Positions 1 to 6,738 are shown, counted from the stretch's first letter. The stretch: 10,749 bases of DNA from Chloroflexota bacterium (GCA_016199425.1 JACQGT010000408.1:1-10749); one strand, 5' to 3'. Notes: generated from the letters alone by a model not told the origin. Program-made: numbers and translations.

Positions 1-120
1 GCCGTATCGAAACCTTTAGGTTGAGCCTGTCGAAACCAGCGGGCGGGTACCCTCTGGGTGCCGTTCGCTTGATTTCGATACGCCTCGAAGACTCGGCTAC
101 CCTTCGACAAGCTCAGGACG
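1..120. repeat. Intergenic inverted-repeat element at left edge
   Basis: This gene-free stretch contains nested inverted repeats. CGTATCGAAA at 3-12 is the exact reverse complement of TTTCGATACG at 73-82. GAGCCTGTCGAA at 23-34 matches, with one mismatch, the reverse complement of TTCGACAAGCTC at 103-114. The second motif resembles short dispersed palindromic repeats (CTTCGACAAGCTCAGG type) that I recall from intergenic DNA of Chloroflexota and some other phyla; that link is memory, not a search. The element may extend beyond the left edge. The rest of the gene-free sequence, 121-288, shows only a poor promoter candidate (TATAAC at 175-180 without a well-spaced -35) and the small hairpin listed separately. 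Confidence 0.6.
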
Positions 121-258
121 GCGCTCAATCTGCGCTCACTGGTCTGGTTGGCCTGAATAGTTACTGGGAATGATTATAACAAAGAGTCGGTCTGTGAGAA
201 ATTCCGGTGGCTGACCTGGCTAGATAAGCATCGGCAGTTTTTACAGGGCAGGCGAGCA

Positions 259-286
259 ACTGCCTACGAAAACCCGTATAGGCAGT
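259..286. repeat. 8-bp inverted repeat just before the SH3b lipoprotein gene
   Basis: ACTGCCTA at 259-266 pairs perfectly with TAGGCAGT at 279-286 across a 12-nt loop. It ends two bases before the GTG at 289, where a ribosome binding site would be expected. If transcribed, the hairpin could mask initiation at 289, or the true start may lie further in. A shorter relative, TGCCT-GAT-AGGCA, lies at 1653-1665 just after the same gene. Confidence 0.45.
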
Positions 287-288
287 AA

Positions 289-1644
289 GTGAAACACAAA
301 ACAATGGATTGTATAACCCACGTAGAGGAACTCTCGCTGCGTTCTACAAGCAAGAGTTCCTTTGATGTGCAGTCGAGCAGACGCCCCCACTTCGCTCGAT
401 TCTCCCCCATTCTGATTCTACTGACCCTTCTGTGGCTTCTGGCTGCCTGTGGACCCTCCAATGCGGGGGCCGGTACCAGCGATCTCACAAGGGCGGTCCA
501 ACGCATTGCACTGGACTATCAGTCCAGCAACGATCTGGCCGCGGCCCGCAGCGCGCTGGAAAGCCTGAATGCGCCCAACCCCAATCAATTGCTTGTACTG
601 GTGGCCGAAAGCGCGATCAGCGCGGGGGATTTTGCCAATGCCGACGCTCTCGTGCGGCTGGCGCTGGCTCTCGGCCTGAGCTCCAACAGCATTGCGCGCC
701 ACGCCCAGTCCAGGGGTTTGATTAGCCAACAGGTCCAGGCAACCGTCCAGTCGGCTGCCCAGGATGTGGCCCAAACCCAGTCTACGGCGACGCCCCTGCC
801 CGCCGAGCCAACGCCTGCGCCAGAAGCGGCCACGGCGACGCCTGAACCAGCGCCCGAAGCGGCTACGGCTACACCAGAGCCGCCGACCGCGACGCCTGTG
901 GCCGACCCGCAAGTGCGCACCCAATCAGCCATGAATGTGCGCGGCGGGCCGGGCACAAACTATCCCGTCGTCGGCGCGTTGAATCCCGGCGTCGCGGCCC
1001 GCATCACCGGCAAGAATCCCAGCAGCGACTGGTGGCAAATTGCGCTGGCTGGCGGTACGCTGGGCTGGGTCTACGGCCCGCTGGTGGAGACAAGCGGCGA
1101 TACGGGCGGTGTGGCTGTGGCCGAAATCCCCGCCCCGCCGGCAGCTACGGCCACACCTGTGGCTGCTGCGCCTACCAACACGCCTGTCCCCGCGCCTGCC
1201 GGGGTCGATTTCCGGCTGGAGAGCCAGCGTCTGTGGGATGTGGTGGAGAATGGCGGCTACCTGAGCGGCGAGTCGGTGAATTGCGGCGAAAAGCAGGAAC
1301 TCAATGTGATTGTGCTGGATGTTGCCGGCAACCGGCTGGATGGCGTGACGGTGCGGGGCGTCTATCGCAATGAATTCCACGTGACCGGCGAAAAGGGGCC
1401 TGGTTTGGCCCAATACGACATCAATGTGGATGGGGATGACATTGTGGTTGCCAAAGATACCGATGGTCGGGAAGTAAGCAGCGATGTGGCGAAGGGGCTG
1501 ACGGCCAAACCGTGGACAATTCCCCACAACTATTTGATTCAGGGGCGCTTTTGCAAAGACACGGCCAGTTGCGATGCGTTCATCAAAGCCAATGGCTGTT
1601 ACGGTCACTTTAGCTGGACAGTGACCTTTCAACGTACCTATTGA
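289..1644 (+). CDS. SH3b-domain lipoprotein with Pro/Thr linkers and a C-terminal beta domain
   Basis: Predicted exported lipoprotein of 451 residues. A hydrophobic stretch at about residues 39-53 ends in a lipobox LAAC with Cys54 as the lipidation site. Residues 64-160 look helical (AALESL..AESAISAGDFANADALV) and may form TPR-like hairpins. A Pro/Thr/Ala linker (165-206) leads to a bacterial SH3 (SH3b) domain at about 207-267, with the typical MNVRGGPGTNYPVVG start and DWWQI..GTLGWVYG end; these usually bind peptidoglycan or peptides. A second linker (278-305) precedes a C-terminal domain (306-451) with four cysteines (332, 422, 428, 437) that could form disulfides outside the cell. This last domain is related to the outer domain of the next gene's product. 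The start is uncertain: GTG 289 has no clear ribosome binding site, and ATG 304 or GTG 367 would still leave a complete signal peptide; 367 gives the more usual length. Not recognised beyond its domains. Confidence 0.85.
   Translation: MKHKTMDCITHVEELSLRSTSKSSFDVQSSRRPHFARFSPILILLTLLWLLAACGPSNAGAGTSDLTRAVQRIALDYQSSNDLAAARSALESLNAPNPNQLLVLVAESAISAGDFANADALVRLALALGLSSNSIARHAQSRGLISQQVQATVQSAAQDVAQTQSTATPLPAEPTPAPEAATATPEPAPEAATATPEPPTATPVADPQVRTQSAMNVRGGPGTNYPVVGALNPGVAARITGKNPSSDWWQIALAGGTLGWVYGPLVETSGDTGGVAVAEIPAPPAATATPVAAAPTNTPVPAPAGVDFRLESQRLWDVVENGGYLSGESVNCGEKQELNVIVLDVAGNRLDGVTVRGVYRNEFHVTGEKGPGLAQYDINVDGDDIVVAKDTDGREVSSDVAKGLTAKPWTIPHNYLIQGRFCKDTASCDAFIKANGCYGHFSWTVTFQRTY
817..882 (+). 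repeat. 33-bp tandem repeat coding the Pro/Thr linker
   Basis: Two adjacent 33-bp units (817-849 and 850-882) each encode APEAATATPEP. The protein repeat is exact while the DNA differs mostly at third codon positions. This suggests an old in-frame duplication kept for the linker's composition rather than a recent slippage. Confidence 0.75.
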
Positions 1645-1786
1645 TGATTTTTTGCCTGATAGGCAGGGAATCGTCTGTCTTTTGTCGGGAAGTCGTAGAA
1701 ATGAGCGGGGAAAGTTGGAGTACAATGGTTGGGATATTCAGCCGGCGTTTTCCCCTTTCGCCGCTGAATCCAAAACCGCTCGACCA

Positions 1787-1793
1787 AAAGGAG
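1787..1793 (+). promoter_or_regulatory. Ribosome binding site fixing the start of the cNMP-domain gene
   Basis: AAAGGAG lies five bases before the GTG at 1799. The open frame continues upstream to 1652, but nothing there looks like a start signal, and the cNMP-domain fold begins directly after 1799. This site is therefore the reason to annotate an 875-residue rather than a 924-residue protein. Confidence 0.85.
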
Positions 1794-1798
1794 ATCGC

Positions 1799-4426
1799 GT
1801 GAAAATTGATTTCATTCGGAATGCGCCCCTGTTTGCCGACCTGGCGGAGGATGATCTGGCCCAAATCGCCGGCGTCATGCGCCAGGAAAACCGGGCCAAA
1901 GGCGCTGCTGTTTACAGCGCAGGCGAGCCTTGCGACGCCCTGTTGCTGGTGCAAAGTGGTTTTGTGCGTCTACTGGGTGAGAACGGCATGGCTCTGGCAA
2001 CTCTGGGGCCGGGCAGTCTGTTGGGGGAAGCAGAGTTTCTGCGTGGGCTAGACCACACAATGGGGACAACTGCTGCGGCTGACCTGGAACTGTGGAGTCT
2101 GCGCGATGACGCGCTGCGCGGGCTGCTCAAACAGAAGCCTCAAATCGGCATCGCCTTGAGCCGCAATTTCGGCGAGCATCTGGTCCAGATGGAGGACTAT
2201 CTGGTCGCCCGCCTGGCTGATACGAACATTCTGGGTGATCTGCCCCGCAATGTGCTGCGCGGCTTGGCGCGCAGTCTGCAACCCCGGCCCGTGGCTGCCG
2301 GCTCTCTGCTCTTTCGCTCTGGCGAGCAACCCGTGGGTCTGCTGCTGATGGAAGAGGGCGCGCTGGAAATCCGCCCGGATCAGCCCGGCGCAGAGACACA
2401 GCAGGTGCAGACCGGAGAGATTTTCGGCGTCTTGCCCCTGTTGACCAATAAAAGCTACACCGAAAGTGCCTATGCGGGCCGTAAAAGTCTGGTGTGGGTG
2501 TTACCCACGGCAGAGTTTCACCGTATGGGCAGCCACTTTCCCGTATTGCGGCGCGCTTTGGGCCGCCGGGTGCGCAGCCGGTTAAGCCAGGGCGACCAGA
2601 CCCAGGCCGTGATTCGTCTGGCCCAAACGCCGATCTTTGCCCAGATGTCGCCGGAAAATCTCCAGGCTATCGCCCAGCGTCTGGTTCTCCATCACGTCCC
2701 TGCTGGCGAGCCGATCTACCGGGCGGGTGAGCCGGGCGATGCGCTCTATCTGGTGGATGCGGGCGAGACGGAGATCACATCCGAGAATACCCAGGGCATT
2801 GTGGAGGAGTTGGATCGGGTCGGCGTGGGCGGCTCCTTTGGCGAAATGAGTCTGCTCACGGGCAAGAACCGGATGGACGACGCATCGGCCACCCGCAACA
2901 CCAATTTGTGGGTTCTCTACAAGACCGATCTGGACGAACTGGTTGGCCTCTATCCCAGCATCGGCTCCACATTGAATCAGGTGGTGGCCTCCCGGCTTTT
3001 GGCCCACGAAGACGCTGTGGACGAAAACCATTACCGCCGCTTCCCCCTGTTGGCAAATCTGAGCAGCCACGACCTGAAAACGGTTGTGCATAGTTTGCGT
3101 CCTACCCGTTTCCGGGCGGGGGAGCAGATTCTCCGCGCGGGTTCGCCCGGCGAGATGCTCTATCTGGTGGAGCGGGGCCACGTGCGTATGCAGCCCCTGG
3201 CGGGCAGCAACAGTTGGGTGCTGGGCGAGGGGGAGATATTTGGCGAGAAATCGGTACTCACCACCCAGTTGCAGGGACAGAGCGCCTACGCCGAGACGGA
3301 AGTCGATCTCTTGACAATTGGCCGGGAAGAGTTGGAAGCGCTGATGATGCGTATGCCCACTCTTTCTATGAGTCTGAGCCGTCTGCTCAGCCAGCGCGTG
3401 GACGATCCAGGAATGACGGCCCCGGCGTATCCTGGCGAGGCGCAGCCCCAAGCCGCCTACAACCAGGCATCCACCCTCTCGTCCCAACGACGGCGGGCCG
3501 CAGCCTATCGACCGCAGACCGAAGACGGCGGACGACGTGCCGGTGGGATCGGCGTCTGGTTCTCTGGCTTGAGCCTGGGAGCCAAATTGCGTCTGGCCCT
3601 GCTGCTGTTGATTCTAATCTATCTCTTCGGTGTGGCCGCGCCGTCTGCTCTGGGGCGATTGTTGAGTGGGGCCGAGGTGTCCGACGGCGAGGCGACCGCC
3701 ATCTCGTCCAGTGTAACCGGCGCTGTAGCCATGCGGGATGGCGAGGGGGCGCTGGTTTCCCTACAGAGTACCGAGGGCGGCGGGCAACTGATGGCTGTAG
3801 CCGTCGAGGGTGCGCAGCCAACCCCTACCTATACACCTTTCCCGACGAATACACCCATTCCTACGGCGACACCGACGATTACGCCGACTGCCACGCCTCT
3901 GCCCACAGCCACACCTGTCCCGCCCACGCCTGTGCCTGTCTTTGCGCAGCGGCAGGCGCAACCCGAAGCGGAGCCGGTGGCCCAGGCCGCCTCTGCGCCT
4001 GCCCTGCCGCCCCGAGCCTGGGATGGCCGGTTGAGCCAGTTGGGGGTAAACGTGGCCGACGCCAGTGTGGTGTCCGGTCAGCCCTACTGGCGGCTGATCG
4101 AGGCCAAATGGGAGAGCGAGGAGGAAGCTGGCGGCAAGCATCACATTTATATCGAAGTGGTGGATGAAGGCGGCAACCGGGTTGTGGGCGCGCCGTTGAC
4201 GATTTTTTGGAGCGGCGGCAGTGAGTCCGGCCAGACGGAGGACAAGAATCCGCCTGATTACGCCTACAATTATCCGATGTATATGGCGGGCAATTCCTAC
4301 AACGCAAAGGTGGAAGGACTGCCCAGCGATGTGATGCAGGGGATGGGCTTAGGCACACCTGAGTTGCCGTTCCACACCATTCACACAAACGTGAAGCTGA
4401 TCTTTCAGCGCACGGTTGCTCCATAA
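1799..4426 (+). CDS. Transmembrane protein with four cyclic-nucleotide-binding domains and an outer beta domain
   Basis: Protein of 875 residues. Four cNMP-binding (CAP-ED) domains follow each other at about 9-128, 143-262, 277-400 and 415-535, each opening with a helix of the LFADLAEDDLAQIA type and containing beta-roll strands. A basic, Gln-rich stretch (540-595) leads to one hydrophobic helix (about 597-617). A Thr/Pro linker (673-713) and a C-terminal beta domain (about 740-875) follow. Basic residues before the helix suggest that the cNMP domains are cytoplasmic and the C-terminus is outside. In the phosphate-binding cassette, only domain 3 keeps both the Glu (349) and the Arg (358); domain 1 has Glu77 but His86, domain 2 has neither, and domain 4 has Glu483 but Gln492. 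Most copies may therefore be structural or bind something else. No DNA-binding, kinase, channel or cyclase domain is present. It lies 154 bp after the lipoprotein gene whose C-terminal domain it shares; no convincing promoter was seen in that gap. The domain calls are firm; the role as a transmembrane sensor or scaffold is inference. Confidence 0.92.
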   Translation: MKIDFIRNAPLFADLAEDDLAQIAGVMRQENRAKGAAVYSAGEPCDALLLVQSGFVRLLGENGMALATLGPGSLLGEAEFLRGLDHTMGTTAAADLELWSLRDDALRGLLKQKPQIGIALSRNFGEHLVQMEDYLVARLADTNILGDLPRNVLRGLARSLQPRPVAAGSLLFRSGEQPVGLLLMEEGALEIRPDQPGAETQQVQTGEIFGVLPLLTNKSYTESAYAGRKSLVWVLPTAEFHRMGSHFPVLRRALGRRVRSRLSQGDQTQAVIRLAQTPIFAQMSPENLQAIAQRLVLHHVPAGEPIYRAGEPGDALYLVDAGETEITSENTQGIVEELDRVGVGGSFGEMSLLTGKNRMDDASATRNTNLWVLYKTDLDELVGLYPSIGSTLNQVVASRLLAHEDAVDENHYRRFPLLANLSSHDLKTVVHSLRPTRFRAGEQILRAGSPGEMLYLVERGHVRMQPLAGSNSWVLGEGEIFGEKSVLTTQLQGQSAYAETEVDLLTIGREELEALMMRMPTLSMSLSRLLSQRVDDPGMTAPAYPGEAQPQAAYNQASTLSSQRRRAAAYRPQTEDGGRRAGGIGVWFSGLSLGAKLRLALLLLILIYLFGVAAPSALGRLLSGAEVSDGEATAISSSVTGAVAMRDGEGALVSLQSTEGGGQLMAVAVEGAQPTPTYTPFPTNTPIPTATPTITPTATPLPTATPVPPTPVPVFAQRQAQPEAEPVAQAASAPALPPRAWDGRLSQLGVNVADASVVSGQPYWRLIEAKWESEEEAGGKHHIYIEVVDEGGNRVVGAPLTIFWSGGSESGQTEDKNPPDYAYNYPMYMAGNSYNAKVEGLPSDVMQGMGLGTPELPFHTIHTNVKLIFQRTVAP

Positions 4427-4447
4427 AGTCCTATTCGACGCAGAAAG

Positions 4448-4480
4448 AAAACGCCCGGACCAGATGGTCCGGGCGTTTTT
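4448..4480. terminator. Bidirectional intrinsic terminator
   Basis: A 14-bp perfect stem (4448-4461 with 4466-4479) has a four-base loop AGAT, a CGCCCGGACC core and T-runs on both strands (GTTTTT on +, GTTTTC on -). It begins 22 bp after the stop of the cNMP-domain gene and serves the convergent minus-strand gene ending at 4583 as well. Confidence 0.93.
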
Positions 4481-4498
4481 GATCTGGTGGCGCGCGCT

Positions 4499-4560
4499 GA
4501 TTCCGGGAATGGACCACTACCAGTTTGTCAACCACCATCGCCTGGTCCATTCCCGGAATC
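4499..4560. repeat. 18-bp perfect inverted repeat, 26-bp spacer
   Basis: GATTCCGGGAATGGACCA at 4499-4516 is the exact reverse complement of 4543-4560. No T-run follows on either strand, so it is not a standard terminator, and the adjacent hairpin already fills that role. It has no open frame and lies in the 156-bp gap between two convergent genes. It could be a REP-like dispersed element, a miniature mobile element remnant or an RNA-stabilising hairpin. Confidence 0.85.
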
Positions 4561-4582
4561 GGTTGTCCCGGTGGTCGATGGA

Positions 4583-5635
4583 TTATTGCAGCAGCCCACG
4601 CGCGGCGACGGGCCAGACGACTTCGACTTCGCCCTGGCGGTGGCCGACAATTTCGTTGAAGAGGTTGTTGGCCACGCAGCAGTGGTTGACGATCAGCGTC
4701 ACCCGTTCGCCAATTTCAGGTTTGCGCGCGCAGGCCGACAGATCGACCCAGCCGTGTTCTTCGTTGAGCTTTTCGATCTGGGCGTCGGGATATTCCAGAA
4801 TCAGACCGTAGCCGCTTGCGCCCCGCGCCCCATCCGAGGAAAGAGCTTTGCTGCCTGCGTCCAACACAGCCCGCTCGCTGGTGGGGCGGCTGACAACCGT
4901 GGCAATCACGTGGAAAGCCACTTCCTCCTGGCCCATTATCCCGGAATTGATCAGCGAACGGTCGCCGTAGACGTATGTCCCGGCCCGGTGTTCGGTCACT
5001 TCGGCGTGGGTGTGGGCCTGCCACAGGGCCGGGGAACCGCCCGCGCTGACAGTTTCCACGGGGATGCCGTCAACCGCCAACAGCCGTCGGGTCTCGGCCG
5101 CAAAGCCGTCGGTCTGCTCGTTGGATGGGTAGGTCATCAGCCCGCCAAAATGGAGATGGGTGGAACGGGCGATCAGCCGGGCCAGGTCTGCCGCCTCCTG
5201 GGGTGTCTGCACCCCGCAACGCCCCAGCCCGGTGTCGAATTCCACCAACACAGGCAGGGTCAGCCCGGCAACTTTGGCCGCTGCGGCGTAGCCCCGCACA
5301 GTTACATCCGAGTCGCCGGTCACACTGATGCGCACGCGGCGGGCCAGATGCATCAGCCGTTCCAGTTTGGCCGCGCCCAAAAGATTGTAGGGCAGGAAGA
5401 TGTCTTTGATGCCTGACCGGGCCATCACTTCTGCTTCGCCCAGCTTTTGGCAGGTGATACCGACCGCGCCGGCATCCACTTGCATATGGGCGATCTCGGG
5501 AATTTTGTGGGTTTTGATGTGGGGCCGATTGGCGAGCTTGTGTTCGTCCAAATAGAGCTGAAGCCGGTTGATATTGGCCGATAACCTGTCCAGATCGACG
5601 ACGGCCGCGGGGCTTTCCAACTGATCGATGCGCAT
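4583..5635 (-). CDS. D-serine dehydratase / D-threonine aldolase family PLP enzyme
   Basis: A 350-residue fold-type III PLP enzyme: an alanine-racemase-type N-terminal barrel followed by a small beta domain with a metal site. The N-terminal TPA-like opening (SPAAVVDLDRLSANI) and RPHIKTHK with Lys41 as the likely PLP lysine are clear. DTGLGRCGV (134-142) and the SAGGSPA segment (197-203) fit the cofactor pocket. Near the end, NHCC gives His318 and Cys320. An H-x-C pair resembles the zinc ligands described for eukaryotic-type D-serine dehydratase, whereas the D-threonine aldolase I recall best has H-x-D, so I lean to D-serine (or related D-3-hydroxyamino acid) breakdown. The start ATG at 5635 has GGAG eight bases upstream. 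It is the last gene of a three-gene minus-strand group, 70 bp after the preceding stop, and ends at the bidirectional terminator. Family call is firm; substrate is not. Confidence 0.88.
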   Translation of the reverse strand: MRIDQLESPAAVVDLDRLSANINRLQLYLDEHKLANRPHIKTHKIPEIAHMQVDAGAVGITCQKLGEAEVMARSGIKDIFLPYNLLGAAKLERLMHLARRVRISVTGDSDVTVRGYAAAAKVAGLTLPVLVEFDTGLGRCGVQTPQEAADLARLIARSTHLHFGGLMTYPSNEQTDGFAAETRRLLAVDGIPVETVSAGGSPALWQAHTHAEVTEHRAGTYVYGDRSLINSGIMGQEEVAFHVIATVVSRPTSERAVLDAGSKALSSDGARGASGYGLILEYPDAQIEKLNEEHGWVDLSACARKPEIGERVTLIVNHCCVANNLFNEIVGHRQGEVEVVWPVAARGLLQ

Positions 5636-5681
5636 GGGTTTTTCTCCGGGGTGGAGGGGTTGCTAATATCGACAAAATAGC

Positions 5682-5709
5682 GTAGGGGCGCAGCAAGCAG
5701 CGCCCCTAC
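5682..5709. repeat. 10-bp inverted repeat over a stop codon
   Basis: GTAGGGGCGC at 5682-5691 pairs exactly with GCGCCCCTAC at 5700-5709 across an 8-nt loop. On the minus strand it overlaps the stop codon of the caspase-like gene (5706-5708) and is followed by GCTATTTTG, so it could act as a weak terminator or attenuator before the PLP enzyme gene. The TAGGGGCG/CGCCCCTA core resembles dispersed intergenic palindromes I recall from Chloroflexota and cyanobacteria; a genome-wide count would settle this. Confidence 0.7.
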
Positions 5710-6428
5710 CGGGGATCGAAGATACGCACATCCCGGCGGCCATAGACAATCTGCCGGCTGCCCGCCAGATGGGGGTCTTCGCAGCCGTCAGCCCTGTCCG
5801 GCCAGAACAGCTTGCCCACCCGCCGCGCCCAGCGGAAGCTGGTTTCGACAGCTTCGCTGTAGGCTGCGCCATTCAGCCAGCGGGCGAGAAAGAGGGAGAG
5901 GCTCGGCTCCGGAAACCAATTGACCCCCACCGCGCCGTTGACTGCATCCGCGCCCAGAGCCAGCCAGATGGGGGCCAGGGATGCGCCGTAGCAGTTGACA
6001 CCGTAGACAATGCCCAGGTTGAGAACGGATGGATCTTGCCGGTAGGCAGCGAGCAGCCGGTTGAAGAGATCGCCGTCGATATACGACTCGCCCCGGTAGG
6101 CGACCAGACACTCTTTCTGGCCGTGAACCAACAGCAGCAGATCGACCCGATGGCCTTTGCTCAGGTCAAAGAGAGCGGCGGCCATGCGTTCATTGCTGAC
6201 CTCGGCATCTTCCAGAATGACCACCCGGTCGTAGCGGCGGTGTGCGCCGAGCAGACGCAGAAGGAGCTTGGCGTATTCTTCCGTGACGGTATCTACAACT
6301 GTCATCGCCCAATCGGGCAGGTCCAGCCCGCTGATATAGCCCACATTTTCCAGGACGACAAGCAGCGCCGTCCCTTTGGCGGCGGAAGAAATGGTCTGAA
6401 ATTGAGAGCGTGCGGCAGTGGAAAGCAT
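5706..6428 (-). CDS. Uncharacterised protein with a likely caspase-like (clan CD/CHAT-type) fold
   Basis: A 240-residue protein with no signal peptide or membrane helix, so probably cytoplasmic. I do not recognise a named family. The order of elements fits a caspase-like fold: a first strand ALLVVLE (21-27), a helix, a strand RVVILED (68-74), a hydrophobic strand ending in His-Gly (VDLLLLVHG, His102), a segment YIDGDLFNRLL (116-126), and a strand ending in Cys-Gly-like VYGVNCYG (Cys146), then a helix and DAVNGAVG (161-168). Clan CD peptidases and CHAT domains place their catalytic His and Cys in just these positions. About 45 residues between the two fits that spacing. The C-terminal third (171-240) is rich in Trp and Arg and is unassigned. 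It begins 10 bp after the stop of the small upstream gene, so the two are surely co-transcribed; its own ribosome binding site is weak, which suggests translational coupling. Protease activity is inference; a CHAT-like non-enzyme is possible. Confidence 0.7.
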   Translation of the reverse strand: MLSTAARSQFQTISSAAKGTALLVVLENVGYISGLDLPDWAMTVVDTVTEEYAKLLLRLLGAHRRYDRVVILEDAEVSNERMAAALFDLSKGHRVDLLLLVHGQKECLVAYRGESYIDGDLFNRLLAAYRQDPSVLNLGIVYGVNCYGASLAPIWLALGADAVNGAVGVNWFPEPSLSLFLARWLNGAAYSEAVETSFRWARRVGKLFWPDRADGCEDPHLAGSRQIVYGRRDVRIFDPR

Positions 6429-6438
6429 ATTTGTCGGT

Positions 6439-6738
6439 TTAGAACTGGAAGCGTCCGGTGGCGTCGATCACCCGGATGCGGAAATTGTCAACCAGTGGAC
6501 GCAGACCGTCCATCAGGCCGTTCCACTCGGAGGAATGGATCAGCCGGGCTGCTTCGGCCTCGTTTTCCAACACGCCGCCGCCCATAATCTGGGGCGCATT
6601 TCCCCACAGAGTGTACCAGGCATCGGTGATGCGCAGGCCCAGTTGGGCCATGCCCGGTCCGAGGGTCTGCATTACATAGCGCTGGCACTCCTCTTCCCGC
6701 CCCTCGCGCATATCATAACTGATCAGGACTTTTACCAT
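6439..6738 (-). CDS. Small dimeric alpha/beta-barrel-like protein
   Basis: A 99-residue cytoplasmic protein. The pattern strand (2-9, VKVLISYD), helix (13-33), strand (35-44), strand (49-57), helix (60-83), strand (86-97) is that of ferredoxin-like dimeric alpha/beta-barrel proteins (the ABM/Dabb/EthD/NIPSNAP type superfamily), which act as small oxygenases, lyases or ligand-binding partners. The Trp-rich second strand (DAWYTLWG) would line the barrel. No cysteine-based or haem motif is obvious, and no exact family can be named. The start ATG at 6738 has GAGGG six bases upstream. It is the first gene after the promoter at 6789-6819 and lies 10 bp before the caspase-like gene. Fold assignment rests on secondary-structure pattern only. 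Confidence 0.72.
   Translation of the reverse strand: MVKVLISYDMREGREEECQRYVMQTLGPGMAQLGLRITDAWYTLWGNAPQIMGGGVLENEAEAARLIHSSEWNGLMDGLRPLVDNFRIRVIDATGRFQF

Noticed and set aside
148..180. Possible promoter TTGGCC ... TATAAC before the lipoprotein gene
   Set aside because: Spacer is 21 bp and the -35 match is weak; not enough to call.
925..1725. Long open frame (266 codons) antisense to the SH3b lipoprotein gene
   Set aside because: Arises from GC-rich codon bias opposite a real gene with clear domains; its product shows no recognisable motif.
1715..1726. TACAAT as a -10 for the cNMP-domain gene
   Set aside because: No acceptable -35 at 16-18 bp upstream and no extended -10.
1652..1798. In-frame upstream extension of the cNMP-domain gene (49 residues)
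   Set aside because: No ribosome binding site at its start and no domain in the extension; the AAAGGAG before GTG 1799 is far better.
2582..3487. Long open frame (301 codons) antisense to the cNMP-domain gene
   Set aside because: Lies wholly opposite domains 3 and 4, has no start signal and no motif.
4448..4560. Insertion sequence ends
   Set aside because: No transposase frame and no target-site duplication seen; the first hairpin is an ordinary terminator.
4487..5416. Plus-strand open frame of 309 codons opposite the PLP enzyme
   Set aside because: The minus strand encodes an unmistakable PLP enzyme; the plus frame begins inside the inverted repeat region and has no family features.
5769..6587. 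Plus-strand open frame of 272 codons opposite the caspase-like and barrel genes
   Set aside because: Crosses two genes on the other strand that have proper starts, close spacing and folded-protein patterns.
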